From Acholeplasmatales bacterium (GTDB taxonomy: Bacteria > Bacillota_I > Bacilli_A > Acholeplasmatales > Anaeroplasmataceae), in the NCBI GenBank assembly GCA_017388605.1, contig JAFPIE010000178.1, positions 1 through 32,808 of the forward strand: a stretch of DNA of 32,808 nucleotides. The letters run 5' to 3'. The position numbers and the translations under genes were made by a program. Positions 24,070-32,535 of the stretch are shown here, one piece after another (the stretch's first letter is position 1; each line of letters begins with the position of its first letter). The notes below the pieces were generated by a model. It did no database searches and was not told where the DNA came from. It saw only the letters and a program-made list of their open reading frames with translations.

Positions 24070-25440
24070 ATGTACGCAAAAAATGCCTGGGAAAAATATG
24101 ATGGCGAAAAGCTTGCTGAATTAATGAAATTCAACGAGGAATATAAAGAATTTTTATCTTTATGTAAAACGGAAAGAGAGGCTGTTCAATTTAGTGTTGA
24201 ATTAGCAGAAAAATATGGATTTAAGGAATTAAGTGAATTTGAAACATTAAAGCCTGGTGATAAGGTATATGCTACAAATAGAGAAAAGAATATTTGTGTA
24301 TTTATCATAGGTGAGGAGCCACTTGAAAATGGTTTAAATGTTTTAGGTGCTCACATTGATTCTCCAAGATTAGATATTAAACAAAATCCATTATATGAAA
24401 AGAATGGATTTGCTATGCTAGATACACACTACTATGGTGGTATCGTAAAATATCAATGGGTTGCAAGAAATCTTGCAATACATGGTGTTCTATGCAAAAA
24501 GGATGGAATTACTGTTGAGGTTAATATTGGTGAGGATGATGCAGATCCTGTATTATGTATCACAGATTTATTACCACACCTAGCACAAGATAAGCTATCT
24601 AAGCCTGCAGCTAAGGCTGTTGATGGAGAGGATTTAGATTTAACTATCGGTCATATGCCTATTAAGGGTGAAGAAAAGGATCAGGTTAAAGCAAACATCC
24701 TAAAACTATTAAAGGATAAATATGATATTGAAGAGGAAGATTTTATTTCTGCAGAATTAGAAATCGTTCCTGCAGGTCCTGCAAGAGATTTAGGATTAGA
24801 TCGCTCTATGATTATTGGCTATGGTCATGACGATAGAGTATGTGCATATACATCCTTACGTGCAATCTTAGATTCTTCTACTTCTAAAAGAACCATTTGT
24901 GCTTATTTAGTGGATAAGGAAGAGGTTGGCTCTATTGGTGCAACAGGTGCACAATCTCAATGGTATTCTCTTGTCATCGCTGAAATGATTGCAAAGCAAG
25001 GAAGCTATAACGATTTAAAGCTTAGACGTGCAATGTCTAATACTAGAATGCTTTCTAGTGACGTTTCTGCTGGGTATGATCCACTTTACCCTTCTGTATT
25101 TGAGGCTAAGAATGCTGCATACTTAGGTAATGGTATTACCTTCAATAAGTATACAGGCGCAAGAGGTAAATCTGGATGCAACGATACTTCTGCTGAATTC
25201 GTAAGAGACGTACGTAAGGCAATGGATGATAATGGTATTAACTATCAAACTGCAGAGCTTGGTAGAATTGATGTTGGTGGAGGTGGAACTATCGCCTACA
25301 TCATGGGTAACCAAAACATGCATGTAATGGATGCTGGTGTACCTGTATTATCTATGCATGCTCCATGTGAGGTTGTATCTAAGGTGGATGTTTATGAGGC
25401 TTATTTAGCTTATAAGGCATTCGTAAAGGATATTAAGTAA
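24070..25440 (+). CDS. M18 family metallo-aminopeptidase
   Basis: A 456-residue M18 aminopeptidase, a cytoplasmic dinuclear-metal exopeptidase that trims N-terminal residues, often acidic ones, from peptides. Metal-binding positions are visible: His95 and Asp97 in LGAHIDSPRLD. The catalytic pair is in VDKEEVGSIGATGAQS, and a later MSSDVSAGYDPLY-type segment and the C-terminal MHAPCEVVSK carry further ligands. Length is normal for M18. It is monocistronic with a strong promoter and terminator. The exact peptide preference cannot be inferred. Confidence 0.92.
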   Translation: MYAKNAWEKYDGEKLAELMKFNEEYKEFLSLCKTEREAVQFSVELAEKYGFKELSEFETLKPGDKVYATNREKNICVFIIGEEPLENGLNVLGAHIDSPRLDIKQNPLYEKNGFAMLDTHYYGGIVKYQWVARNLAIHGVLCKKDGITVEVNIGEDDADPVLCITDLLPHLAQDKLSKPAAKAVDGEDLDLTIGHMPIKGEEKDQVKANILKLLKDKYDIEEEDFISAELEIVPAGPARDLGLDRSMIIGYGHDDRVCAYTSLRAILDSSTSKRTICAYLVDKEEVGSIGATGAQSQWYSLVIAEMIAKQGSYNDLKLRRAMSNTRMLSSDVSAGYDPLYPSVFEAKNAAYLGNGITFNKYTGARGKSGCNDTSAEFVRDVRKAMDDNGINYQTAELGRIDVGGGGTIAYIMGNQNMHVMDAGVPVLSMHAPCEVVSKVDVYEAYLAYKAFVKDIK

Positions 25441-25451
25441 AGAATAAAAAC

Positions 25452-25492
25452 AAAAAGCGACAAAGGATTTTTTAATCTCTTGTCGCTTTTTT
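25452..25492. terminator. Shared terminator of the M18 aminopeptidase and udk
   Basis: AAAAAGCGACAA (25452-25463) pairs with TTGTCGCTTTTT (25480-25491). The inner bases partly pair too (AGGATT/AATCTC). Runs of T on both strands let it serve both convergent genes. Confidence 0.9.
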
Positions 25493-25493
25493 C

Positions 25494-26117
25494 TTATCGA
25501 ATAATATCTTTAATCTTTGTAGATAGAATATCTATTGCAATATCATGCTTTGTATCATTAGGAATAATAATATCAGCAAATCTCTTTGTAGGAACTACAT
25601 AAGCCTCATACATTGGTTTAACTGTAGTTAAATATTGGCTAATTACATTATCCAATGTTCTTCCGCGCTCCTCCATATCTCTTTTTAATCTTCTGATGAA
25701 GCGAATATCTGCATCCGATTCAACAAAGATTTGGATATCAGCTAAGGCTCTTATATCTGGATCATATAAGGCTAAAATACCTTCGATGATGATAACCTTT
25801 GCAGGATTAATTTTAATAGTTTTTGATTTATCTCTATTATGATTTGCAAAATCATAAACAGGACAATCAATATTTCTATTATCCATAAGTGCACGAATAT
25901 GCATTTTTAATAGATCCATATCGATAGCATCTGGATGGTCATAATTTATTCTCTTTCTTTCCTCAAAGGTTAATTCATCCCTTTGCTTATAATAATTATC
26001 CATACAGATTACAGATACATCCTTATTTTGGAATGATTTAATAATCTTATCGACTACCGTCGTTTTACCACTTGCAGTACCACCTGCAATTAAAATTAAA
26101 ATTGGCTTTTGTTCCAT
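25494..26117 (-). CDS. udk: Uridine kinase
   Basis: A 207-residue uridine/cytidine kinase of the pyrimidine salvage pathway. The P-loop GGTASGKTT is at 12-20. The conserved MDNYYKQRDELTFEERKRINYDHPDA segment follows, then CPVYDFANHNR and IIIEGILALYDPDIR, all characteristic. RFIRRLKRDMEERGR is the lid region. Length is normal. It is last in queH-rlu-LRR-udk, 9 nt after the LRR gene, with GGAGGG as ribosome binding site. Confidence 0.96.
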   Translation of the reverse strand: MEQKPILILIAGGTASGKTTVVDKIIKSFQNKDVSVICMDNYYKQRDELTFEERKRINYDHPDAIDMDLLKMHIRALMDNRNIDCPVYDFANHNRDKSKTIKINPAKVIIIEGILALYDPDIRALADIQIFVESDADIRFIRRLKRDMEERGRTLDNVISQYLTTVKPMYEAYVVPTKRFADIIIPNDTKHDIAIDILSTKIKDIIR

Positions 26118-26126
26118 GATACCCTC

Positions 26127-26774
26127 CTAATAATATTTCACATAATCTAATGATTTTAAATAAGCATTGCTTGCTAAGCTTAATGGTACATTTAATATCT
26201 CTAATCCAGAGTAATTAAATGCACCATCAAACACATTATATACACTTGCTGGTAGGTTAAGCTCCTTAAGGCTTGTGCATCTACTAAAGGCATAGCTTCC
26301 AATGGACTCTACTCCCATATTTAGGGTGACATCACTTAATGAGCTACATTCAAAGAATGCACTACCACCAATTTTTTTAGCCTTTAGCTCTATTCTTTCT
26401 AAGGAAGAATCAAATGCGAACGCATTCTTTTCTATTACATTTGCATATCGAATGGATATTTCCTTTAAGCTTTCACATTCCGAAAAGGATAATTTACCTA
26501 TAAATAGGATATTTTCTTCCTTTTCAAAGGTAATTCTTTCTAGATTATGATGTTGATAGAATGCTCTTGTAGAAATGCCTACAACATTCATACCATTATA
26601 GCTACTTGGAATTTCATATTCCTTATTATCTCCATAGGCATAGGATACTAAGTATCCATTATATTCCTCGTTATAGATATATTCTAATCTTGGTATAGAA
26701 TAATAAATCGCAAAGATAATACCTATTACAATAGGGATTAATGGTAATAATAAAAATAATAATTTTCTTTTCAT
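26127..26774 (-). CDS. BspA-like leucine-rich repeat protein, membrane-anchored
   Basis: A 215-residue protein with one N-terminal hydrophobic segment after MKRK (about 5-26), uncleaved by appearance, and an extracytoplasmic domain. From about residue 60 it has tandem repeats of ~23 residues with the BspA/LRR_5 pattern: AFYQHHNLERITF, SFSECESLKEISI, AFAFDSSLERIEL, AFFECSSLSDVTL, AFSRCTSLKELNL. Such proteins are usually large surface adhesins; this one is very small, with five or six repeats. Its start overlaps the end of the pseudouridine synthase (ATGA), so it is translated from a housekeeping operon. Its role is unknown. Confidence 0.85.
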   Translation of the reverse strand: MKRKLLFLLLPLIPIVIGIIFAIYYSIPRLEYIYNEEYNGYLVSYAYGDNKEYEIPSSYNGMNVVGISTRAFYQHHNLERITFEKEENILFIGKLSFSECESLKEISIRYANVIEKNAFAFDSSLERIELKAKKIGGSAFFECSSLSDVTLNMGVESIGSYAFSRCTSLKELNLPASVYNVFDGAFNYSGLEILNVPLSLASNAYLKSLDYVKYY

Positions 26775-27637
26775 TGGGATTCCTCCCTCATGAGCCTTTT
26801 CATATCTAAAGGTACATCACAAATAAAGGATCTCATCTCTTTCGAATAAGGGTCAATAAATTCTATTTTATAGCTATGTAAAGCTACTCTTTTTATTCTA
26901 TTTTGCTGCCCACCATATAATAAATCTCCAAGTAATGGATTACCATAATGAGACATATGAAGCCTTATTTGATGGGTTCTACCAGTCTCTAAAATTACCT
27001 TAACTAGGGAATAGCCCTTATATTTATATAATACTCTAAAATTCGTTATAGCTTCCTTACCGTTTTTAGAAACTACCATTTTTGAATTCTCATGCCTGTT
27101 TGTACCTATTGGATAGGTAAGCCTTCCATATTCCTCCTTAGGATAGCCTTGAACTAAGCATCTATATTCTCTTTTAATATCATGGGTAGAAATATAATAA
27201 TTCATATAGGCATGTGTAAGCATATCCTTACAGTATACAATGATACCTGTAGTATCTCTATCTAGCCTATGCGCATATTTAATACTTAAATGGTAGCCCA
27301 TTTTTTTATAGTATCCAGCAACATAATTGGATAAGGTTTCCTCATCCTCTGAATGAATAATAACTCCAGAGGGCTTATTAATGATTAAGAAATACTCATT
27401 TTCAAAGACGATATCTATATCCTTATCGATAGGCTTTACATCAATTTCCTCATCATAATCTATAGATAGAGTATCATCCTTTTTAAGCTTATAGGCTTCA
27501 TTTTTTACCTCGCCATTGACAAAGACACATTTATCTTGAAATAGCTTATAAATCTTTGCTTTAGACAAATAAAAGGATAATAAATATTCTCTTAAGGAAA
27601 TATCTATATGAACCTTATAATTAAATCTCGTTTTCAC
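26771..27637 (-). CDS. RluA/RluD-family pseudouridine synthase with S4-like N-terminus
   Basis: About 288 residues (303 if begun at 27682). An S4-like domain comes first, ending in KCVFVNGE. The RluA catalytic domain then has HRLDRDTTGIIVY with the catalytic Asp, and TGRTHQIRLHMSHYGNPLLGD as the conserved block. This is the RluD/RluC type; the rRNA position is not predictable. For the start I favour GTG 27637, which overlaps queH by 17 nt and has GGAGG 12 nt upstream. The ATG at 27682 would overlap queH by 62 nt with a poor ribosome binding site. The stop is TGA, within ATGA shared with the LRR gene. Confidence 0.9.
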   Translation of the reverse strand: MKTRFNYKVHIDISLREYLLSFYLSKAKIYKLFQDKCVFVNGEVKNEAYKLKKDDTLSIDYDEEIDVKPIDKDIDIVFENEYFLIINKPSGVIIHSEDEETLSNYVAGYYKKMGYHLSIKYAHRLDRDTTGIIVYCKDMLTHAYMNYYISTHDIKREYRCLVQGYPKEEYGRLTYPIGTNRHENSKMVVSKNGKEAITNFRVLYKYKGYSLVKVILETGRTHQIRLHMSHYGNPLLGDLLYGGQQNRIKRVALHSYKIEFIDPYSKEMRSFICDVPLDMKRLMREESQ

Positions 27638-28247
27638 TTTTCTTCTTATCCTCCATTTCTTTAATGGAGTATTTACATCCACAGTAATCCTGTCTATATA
27701 ATCCGTATTCCTTAGATAATTCTATAGAATGCTTGTATCCATTTTCCTTTTTAAAATCAGAATATAGATATTGAATGCCATATTTATCTGCAAGATTATT
27801 TCCTATTTCATTAATCCACCTAGAAATCTTATAAGGAGATATCGATAGAGTCGTTGTAAAATAGTCATAGCCTTCCATTTTACATTTTATTGCAGTTTTT
27901 TCTAATCTTTCTACATAGCATTGATAGCATCTAGAGCTTTTTTCACCTAAGGACTCTAAGCCCTCTACTGCCTTATCATAGTCCTCTGGATTATATCCAC
28001 TAGATAATACCTTAACTGGGAAGGGAAGCTTTGATGTAAAGCTTTCTATTTCATTTAATCTTAAGTCAAATTCTTCCTTTGGATAAATATTATCATTCGA
28101 ATAATAAATGGTAATATCAAAATATTTTTCTAATAAAAAAAGACAATGACTTGAGCATGGAGCGCAGCATGCATGAAGCAATAATCTAGGCTTTGTGCTT
28201 AAATTTTCTATGAATTTTTTAAAATCATTATAATTATCTATCCTCAT
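27621..28247 (-). CDS. queH: Epoxyqueuosine reductase QueH
   Basis: A 208-residue QueH (formerly DUF208), which reduces epoxyqueuosine to queuosine in tRNA, the last step of queuosine synthesis, replacing the unrelated QueG. The metal-cluster cysteines are visible: HACCAPC (25-31), RCYQC (106-110) and YCGC (188-191). The conserved FTTTLSISPYK (130-140) is also typical. The ATG at 28247 follows GGAGTGA. It starts the unit that includes an RluA-type synthase, so two RNA-modification genes overlap. No other que genes are in the window; the pathway may depend on salvage or on genes elsewhere. Confidence 0.94.
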   Translation of the reverse strand: MRIDNYNDFKKFIENLSTKPRLLLHACCAPCSSHCLFLLEKYFDITIYYSNDNIYPKEEFDLRLNEIESFTSKLPFPVKVLSSGYNPEDYDKAVEGLESLGEKSSRCYQCYVERLEKTAIKCKMEGYDYFTTTLSISPYKISRWINEIGNNLADKYGIQYLYSDFKKENGYKHSIELSKEYGLYRQDYCGCKYSIKEMEDKKKSENEI

Positions 28248-28267
28248 GTTTTCATCACTCCGTAATC

Positions 28268-28296
28268 ATTATATAACAACCCAAAATAAAACAAAA
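28268..28296 (-). promoter_or_regulatory. queH operon promoter
   Basis: On the minus strand, -10 TATAAT (28268-28273) is 17 nt from -35-like TTTTGT (28291-28296). Divergent from the carD promoter. Confidence 0.55.
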
Positions 28297-28327
28297 TATT
28301 TCATTTTAAAAAAAATTAGAAATTTTA

Positions 28328-28356
28328 TTGATTTGGTGTTATAATTAGAGTATAAT
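28328..28356 (+). promoter_or_regulatory. Promoter of the CarD-like gene
   Basis: -35 TTGATT (28328-28333), 17-nt spacer, -10 TATAAT (28351-28356). A GGAAGGAG ribosome binding site follows before ATG 28383. Confidence 0.75.
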
Positions 28357-28382
28357 AAGTATTTTTCGGAAGGAGTGAGAAA

Positions 28383-28883
28383 ATGTATAGTGTAGGAAAT
28401 ATTGTAATTTATACCCTTTATGGTATTTGTACAATCACTGAAGAAACGGAGCGCTTTTTCAATGGAGCTAATACAAAATATTTTGTTTTAGTACCATTAA
28501 GTGATACAAAAACAAAAATTACAGTACCAGCAGAAAATCCTATTACACTATCTAGAATTCATTCCTTACTTCCTTCAAATGAAATTGAAGCTATTATTGA
28601 AGAGATTCCATTTTTAGAAACTATTTGGATTGATAATGACAATCAAAGAAAGAAAGAATTTGGAGATATTATTAAAGCAGGTAATAGAAAAGAAATCTTA
28701 CAGATGATGAAAAGCATCTATACGCATGCCTTAGGATTAAAGAATAAAGGAAGAAAGCTTCATGTATCGGATGAGCAGTGCATGAGAGATGGAGAAAAGC
28801 TTATTTTAGATGAATTCTCCTATGTTTTAGGCAGGGATAGAATACTTCTTGCTGATGAAATCAAAAACAAATTTAACGCTTAA
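28383..28883 (+). CDS. CarD family transcription factor
   Basis: A 166-residue CarD-like protein. The N-terminal ~60 residues match the CarD/TRCF RNA-polymerase-interaction fold: YSVGNIVIYTLYGICTI, then a strand pair ending in YFVLVPLSDTKTKITVPAEN. The C-terminal ~100 residues are mostly helical. CarD proteins bind the beta subunit and steady the open promoter complex, often at rRNA promoters. The length agrees with Firmicute CarD (~160). It is transcribed alone, between a good promoter and a terminator. The family call is good; the genes it affects cannot be told. Confidence 0.88.
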   Translation: MYSVGNIVIYTLYGICTITEETERFFNGANTKYFVLVPLSDTKTKITVPAENPITLSRIHSLLPSNEIEAIIEEIPFLETIWIDNDNQRKKEFGDIIKAGNRKEILQMMKSIYTHALGLKNKGRKLHVSDEQCMRDGEKLILDEFSYVLGRDRILLADEIKNKFNA

Positions 28884-28912
28884 AAGATTATCGAAAAAGA
28901 TAATCTTTTTTT
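28883..28912 (+). terminator. Terminator of the CarD-like gene
   Basis: AAAGATTATC (28883-28892), loop GAAAAA, GATAATCTTT (28899-28908), then T run to 28912. Confidence 0.9.
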
Positions 28913-28960
28913 CTTCTTCTCTTTTAAGTAAAATAATATTCAAAAAATAGTTAAAACATA

Positions 28961-28988
28961 TTGATTTTTCCGAATTTTAATCTATAAT
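28961..28988 (+). promoter_or_regulatory. speA-aguA-aguB promoter
   Basis: -35 TTGATT (28961-28966), 16-nt spacer, -10 TATAAT (28983-28988), giving a leader of about 55 nt. Confidence 0.6.
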
Positions 28989-29011
28989 TACTTTGTTTAT
29001 TATAAAATGAT

Positions 29012-29032
29012 ATAGATATTTTTAATATCTAT
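29012..29032 (+). promoter_or_regulatory. Leader hairpin directly before the speA ribosome binding site
   Basis: ATAGATATT (29012-29020), 3-nt loop, AATATCTAT (29024-29032), a perfect 9-bp stem ending one base or less before GGGAAGGAA. Too weak and without T run to terminate. It may influence translation or mRNA stability; this is inference. Confidence 0.45.
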
Positions 29033-29047
29033 GGGAAGGAATTTAAG

Positions 29048-30541
29048 ATGGATCAGAATAAAACTCCTTTTTTAGATGCATTAAAAGCATATATCAAGGA
29101 TGGAATATCTCCTTTTGATGTTCCAGGACACCATATGGGTAATGCGGAAAATGATTTTAAGGATTTTGTAGGTGAATTAACCTATACTGCGGATGTCAAC
29201 GCACCAAGAGGGCTTGACAATCTAAATCACCCTAGTGGAGTCATTAGTGAGGCTTTAGCACTAACTGCAGATTGCTATAACGCAGATGAGGCTTTCTTTT
29301 TAATCAATGGTACCTCAAGTGGTATACTTGCTATGATTATGGCAACCGTTAAGGCTCACGAGGAAATCATTTTACCAAGAAATGTACATAAATCTGTAAT
29401 TAATGCATTAATTATTGCCGGAGCAATTCCAGTGTTTGTAATGCCTTCCTTTGATAAGAATTTGGAAATATCGAATCAGCCTAGAATTATAGATTATGAA
29501 AATGCCATTAAAAAGCATCCAAATGCAAAGGCAATCTTTGTTATAAATCCAACCTATTTTGGTGCAGCAAATGATTTAATGGAATTATCTAAGCTTGCGC
29601 ATGCGCATGGCATGCTATGCCTTGCTGATGAGGCACATGGTGCTCATCTAGGATTTACTAAGAATTTACCAATTTCTGCAATGGATGCAGGATTTGATTT
29701 ATCTGCCGTATCCATGCATAAAACTGCTGGTGCATTAACACAAGCATCTGTCCTACTTAGAAAGGGAAATAGAGTTAGCCATTATGATGTATTTAAGGCT
29801 TTAATGGTTATCAATACTACTTCTCCTTCCAATTTACTTATTGCCTCCTTAGATAGCGCAAGAAAATATATGGCTATAAGTGGTAAGGATAAGCTAGATG
29901 AAATACTTGAGCTTGGAGATTATGCTAGGGCTGAAATCAATAAGATTCCAGGCTTTAAGGCAAGAGGTAATGATTATTTTATTGGTAATGGAGAATATGC
30001 ATACGATAATACAAAGCTTGTTATTGAGCTTGAAAGCTTAACGATAAATGGATTTGAATTATATAACATTTTAAGAGATGAATATAATGTACAAATGGAG
30101 CTTGCTGAGCAATATGTTATTTTAGGTATTTTAGCTATTGGTACAAAAAAGCTTCATTTAGATAATCTAATTGATGCATTAAAGGATATATCTAAGAAGT
30201 ATTATGTTTCCGATAGATCCTACCCTAAATATCATTATGATTCCCCATTCCCTAAGATGGTCATGCGTCCAAGAGTTGCATACCAAGCACCACTAAAAAG
30301 AGTTCCTTTAGATGATGCTATAGGATTAATTTCAAAGGAATCTATTATGATTTATCCTCCAGGAATTCCTCTAATTATTCCAGGAGAGGTATTTGATCAA
30401 TCCATTATTGATCGTATTAAGCAATATAAAAAGACCAACGCAACAGTATTGATGGATTATGATGATTTAACTGTTTCTACTGTTGATTATGATCAATATT
30501 TAGCAAATAGAGATGCAGTGGAGGATAAATTCGATGACTAA
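29048..30541 (+). CDS. speA: Arginine decarboxylase (Orn/Lys/Arg decarboxylase family, PLP fold type I)
   Basis: A 497-residue PLP-dependent decarboxylase. The PLP lysine is Lys225 in SMHKTAGALTQ, with DEAHGAH (194-200) as the cofactor-binding Asp/His block. PGHHMG (26-31) is the family's N-terminal signature. The C-terminal domain ends with MIYPPGIPLIIPGE. It matches the short Bacillus SpeA form, without the N-terminal response-regulator-like wing. Substrate within the family (Arg, Lys or Orn) is hard to tell from sequence alone. Here the next two genes consume agmatine, so arginine is the natural substrate. The 3' end overlaps aguA. Confidence 0.93.
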   Translation: MDQNKTPFLDALKAYIKDGISPFDVPGHHMGNAENDFKDFVGELTYTADVNAPRGLDNLNHPSGVISEALALTADCYNADEAFFLINGTSSGILAMIMATVKAHEEIILPRNVHKSVINALIIAGAIPVFVMPSFDKNLEISNQPRIIDYENAIKKHPNAKAIFVINPTYFGAANDLMELSKLAHAHGMLCLADEAHGAHLGFTKNLPISAMDAGFDLSAVSMHKTAGALTQASVLLRKGNRVSHYDVFKALMVINTTSPSNLLIASLDSARKYMAISGKDKLDEILELGDYARAEINKIPGFKARGNDYFIGNGEYAYDNTKLVIELESLTINGFELYNILRDEYNVQMELAEQYVILGILAIGTKKLHLDNLIDALKDISKKYYVSDRSYPKYHYDSPFPKMVMRPRVAYQAPLKRVPLDDAIGLISKESIMIYPPGIPLIIPGEVFDQSIIDRIKQYKKTNATVLMDYDDLTVSTVDYDQYLANRDAVEDKFDD

Positions 30542-31610
30542 TCCAAAGAAGGATGGCTTTATATTTCCCTTTGAAGGTCTAAAGCATGAAGGAACCATTA
30601 TTCTTCTTCCTTATAGAGAGGATACTTGGGAGGATAAGGGATTAAAGGCCTTTGATGAATTTAAAAATATAATATCTAAGATTGCACTTCATGAGCATGT
30701 ATATGTCATTAAGAGTCCTAAGGTTTCTTATGATACTTCTATCTTAAATATGGAAAATGTATCGATACATGAGCTAGATTATGATGATTCCTGGGCAAGA
30801 GATAATACCTTAATCTTTCTAAAGAAGGATAACTCTATTCGAGCTGTTGATTTTGGCTTTAATGCTTGGGGTGGTAAGGTAGATGGCTTATACTCCTCTT
30901 GGGAGGATGATAATCTCTTAGGTAAGAAGCTTGCTAAGTTGCTGAATATAGAATTCTATAGTGATAAGGATTTTATATTAGAGGGTGGTTCTATCCATAC
31001 GAATGGATTTAAAACATTGCTTACTACAGAAGCATGCTTATTATCTAAAGGTAGAAATTCTAATTTAAGCAAAATAGAAATTGAAAGCCATTTAAAGGAA
31101 ATGCTAAATATTGATAAGGTATTATGGATTCCTCATGGAATATATAATGATGAAACAAATGAGCATGTAGATAATATGGCTTGCTTCTTAGATGAGAATA
31201 CCATATTACTTGCCACAAGCAAGGATAAAGAGGATATTCAATATAAATGGAGTATGGAAGCCAAGAAGATATTAGAAAATGAAACTACCGCTTTAGGTAA
31301 TAAAATTAATGTAATCTTAGTCAATATTCCAAATCCATATTTAAGATTAACTAAGGATGAGGCTTTAAAAATAAAGCCTATTGATGGAGCAAAGCCAAGG
31401 CTTGAGGGCGATAGGCTTGCAGCCTCCTATGTAAATTTCTATATGGGTAAGGATTTTATCATTCTTCCAAAATTTAATGTTAAGGAAGATCAAGAGGCAT
31501 ATGATATATTAAATAATTTCTATAAGGGAAGTAAGAAAATATATCAAATTGAATCAAGAAATATATTGGTATCTGGTGGTAATATCCACTGTATAACTAT
31601 GCAAATTTAA
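30534..31610 (+). CDS. aguA: Agmatine deiminase
   Basis: A 358-residue agmatine deiminase of the peptidyl-arginine-deiminase fold. It hydrolyses agmatine to N-carbamoylputrescine and ammonia. Conserved blocks: LPYREDTW (25-32), DYDDSWARDN with acidic substrate-binding residues, DFGFNAWGGK, EGGSIHTNG, and NEHVDNMACF with the catalytic His. The catalytic cysteine is Cys353 in GGNIHCIT at the C-terminus. I chose ATG 30534, with GGAGG 9 nt before it and an 8-nt overlap with speA. ATG 30513 lies upstream of that ribosome binding site. Confidence 0.95.
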   Translation: MTNPKKDGFIFPFEGLKHEGTIILLPYREDTWEDKGLKAFDEFKNIISKIALHEHVYVIKSPKVSYDTSILNMENVSIHELDYDDSWARDNTLIFLKKDNSIRAVDFGFNAWGGKVDGLYSSWEDDNLLGKKLAKLLNIEFYSDKDFILEGGSIHTNGFKTLLTTEACLLSKGRNSNLSKIEIESHLKEMLNIDKVLWIPHGIYNDETNEHVDNMACFLDENTILLATSKDKEDIQYKWSMEAKKILENETTALGNKINVILVNIPNPYLRLTKDEALKIKPIDGAKPRLEGDRLAASYVNFYMGKDFIILPKFNVKEDQEAYDILNNFYKGSKKIYQIESRNILVSGGNIHCITMQI

Positions 31611-31621
31611 AGGAGAATATT

Positions 31622-32488
31622 ATGAAAGTAACTGTTGCTGCTACACAAATGTCCATTACATGGGATATTGAAAACAATATTAAAAAGGCTGATTTAATGA
31701 TTGAGAAGGCTGCTAAGGCAGGCGCTAATATTATTCTATTACAGGAATTATTTGAAGCACCTTATTTCTGCCAAAAGGAAAATTATGATTATTTTAAATT
31801 AGCTTATGAATTTAAGGATAATCCATACATTAAGCATTTTAGTGAAATTGCTAAGAAATATGATGTTGTATTACCTCTTTCCTTCTTTGAAAGAGCAGGT
31901 AATGTATTCTATAACAGCTTAGCTATGATTGATGCGGATGGTACTGTATTAGGATTATATAGAAAGAGCCATATCCCTACTGGAGAATGCTATGAGGAAA
32001 AATTCTATTTCACTCCAGGAGATACTGGATTTAAGGTATTTAAAACAAAATACGGTAGAGTTGGAGCAGCGATTTGCTGGGACCAGTGGTTCCCTGAGAC
32101 TGCAAGAATTCTTGCATTAAAGGGTGCAGAAATGCTATTCTACCCAACTGCAATTGGCTCTGAGCCTGTTTTACCAAAGGATTCAAAGGAGCATTGGCAA
32201 AACACAATGTGTGGCCATGCTGCAGCAAATATTATGCCTGTAATTGCATCCAATAGAATTGGTACTGAGGTTGAAGGAGATTCCTCTATGACCTTCTTCG
32301 GCTCTTCCTTTATTGCGAATGAGGAAGGAAATAAGGTAGAGGAATTAAATAGAACGGAGGAAGGATTTATTCTTCATACCTTCAACTTAGATGAAATTGA
32401 AAAGAAAAGATATTCTTGGGGTGTATTTAGAGATAGAAGGGTAGATTTATATTCTCCTATTTTAAAGCATGATGATTCTAATAATTAA
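31622..32488 (+). CDS. aguB: N-carbamoylputrescine amidase
   Basis: A 288-residue nitrilase-superfamily amidase that hydrolyses N-carbamoylputrescine to putrescine, carbon dioxide and ammonia. The Glu-Lys-Cys triad is clear: Glu42 in LLQELFEAPYFC, Lys115 in YRKSHIP, and Cys152 in ICWDQWFPE. The CWDQWFPE context and the tail VDLYSPI are typical of the AguB subfamily. It starts 11 nt after aguA, with AAAGGAG. It completes the arginine to putrescine route. Confidence 0.96.
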   Translation: MKVTVAATQMSITWDIENNIKKADLMIEKAAKAGANIILLQELFEAPYFCQKENYDYFKLAYEFKDNPYIKHFSEIAKKYDVVLPLSFFERAGNVFYNSLAMIDADGTVLGLYRKSHIPTGECYEEKFYFTPGDTGFKVFKTKYGRVGAAICWDQWFPETARILALKGAEMLFYPTAIGSEPVLPKDSKEHWQNTMCGHAAANIMPVIASNRIGTEVEGDSSMTFFGSSFIANEEGNKVEELNRTEEGFILHTFNLDEIEKKRYSWGVFRDRRVDLYSPILKHDDSNN

Positions 32489-32494
32489 TCTATA

Positions 32495-32535
32495 GAAAAA
32501 GTGGTTATCTCAGAACTTGAGATAACCACTTTTTA
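32495..32535. terminator. Shared terminator of aguB and the HAD hydrolase gene
   Basis: AAAAAGTGGTTATCTC (32496-32511), 7-nt loop, GAGATAACCACTTTTT (32519-32534). The 16-bp perfect stem has A and T tails for both strands. The TAA stop of the minus-strand gene (32533-32535) overlaps the end of the stem. Confidence 0.93.

Noticed and set aside
29048..30541. Lysine decarboxylase (cadA) as identity of the decarboxylase, given the lysine genes nearby.
   Set aside because: The following agmatine deiminase and N-carbamoylputrescine amidase overlap or abut it, which fits arginine far better.
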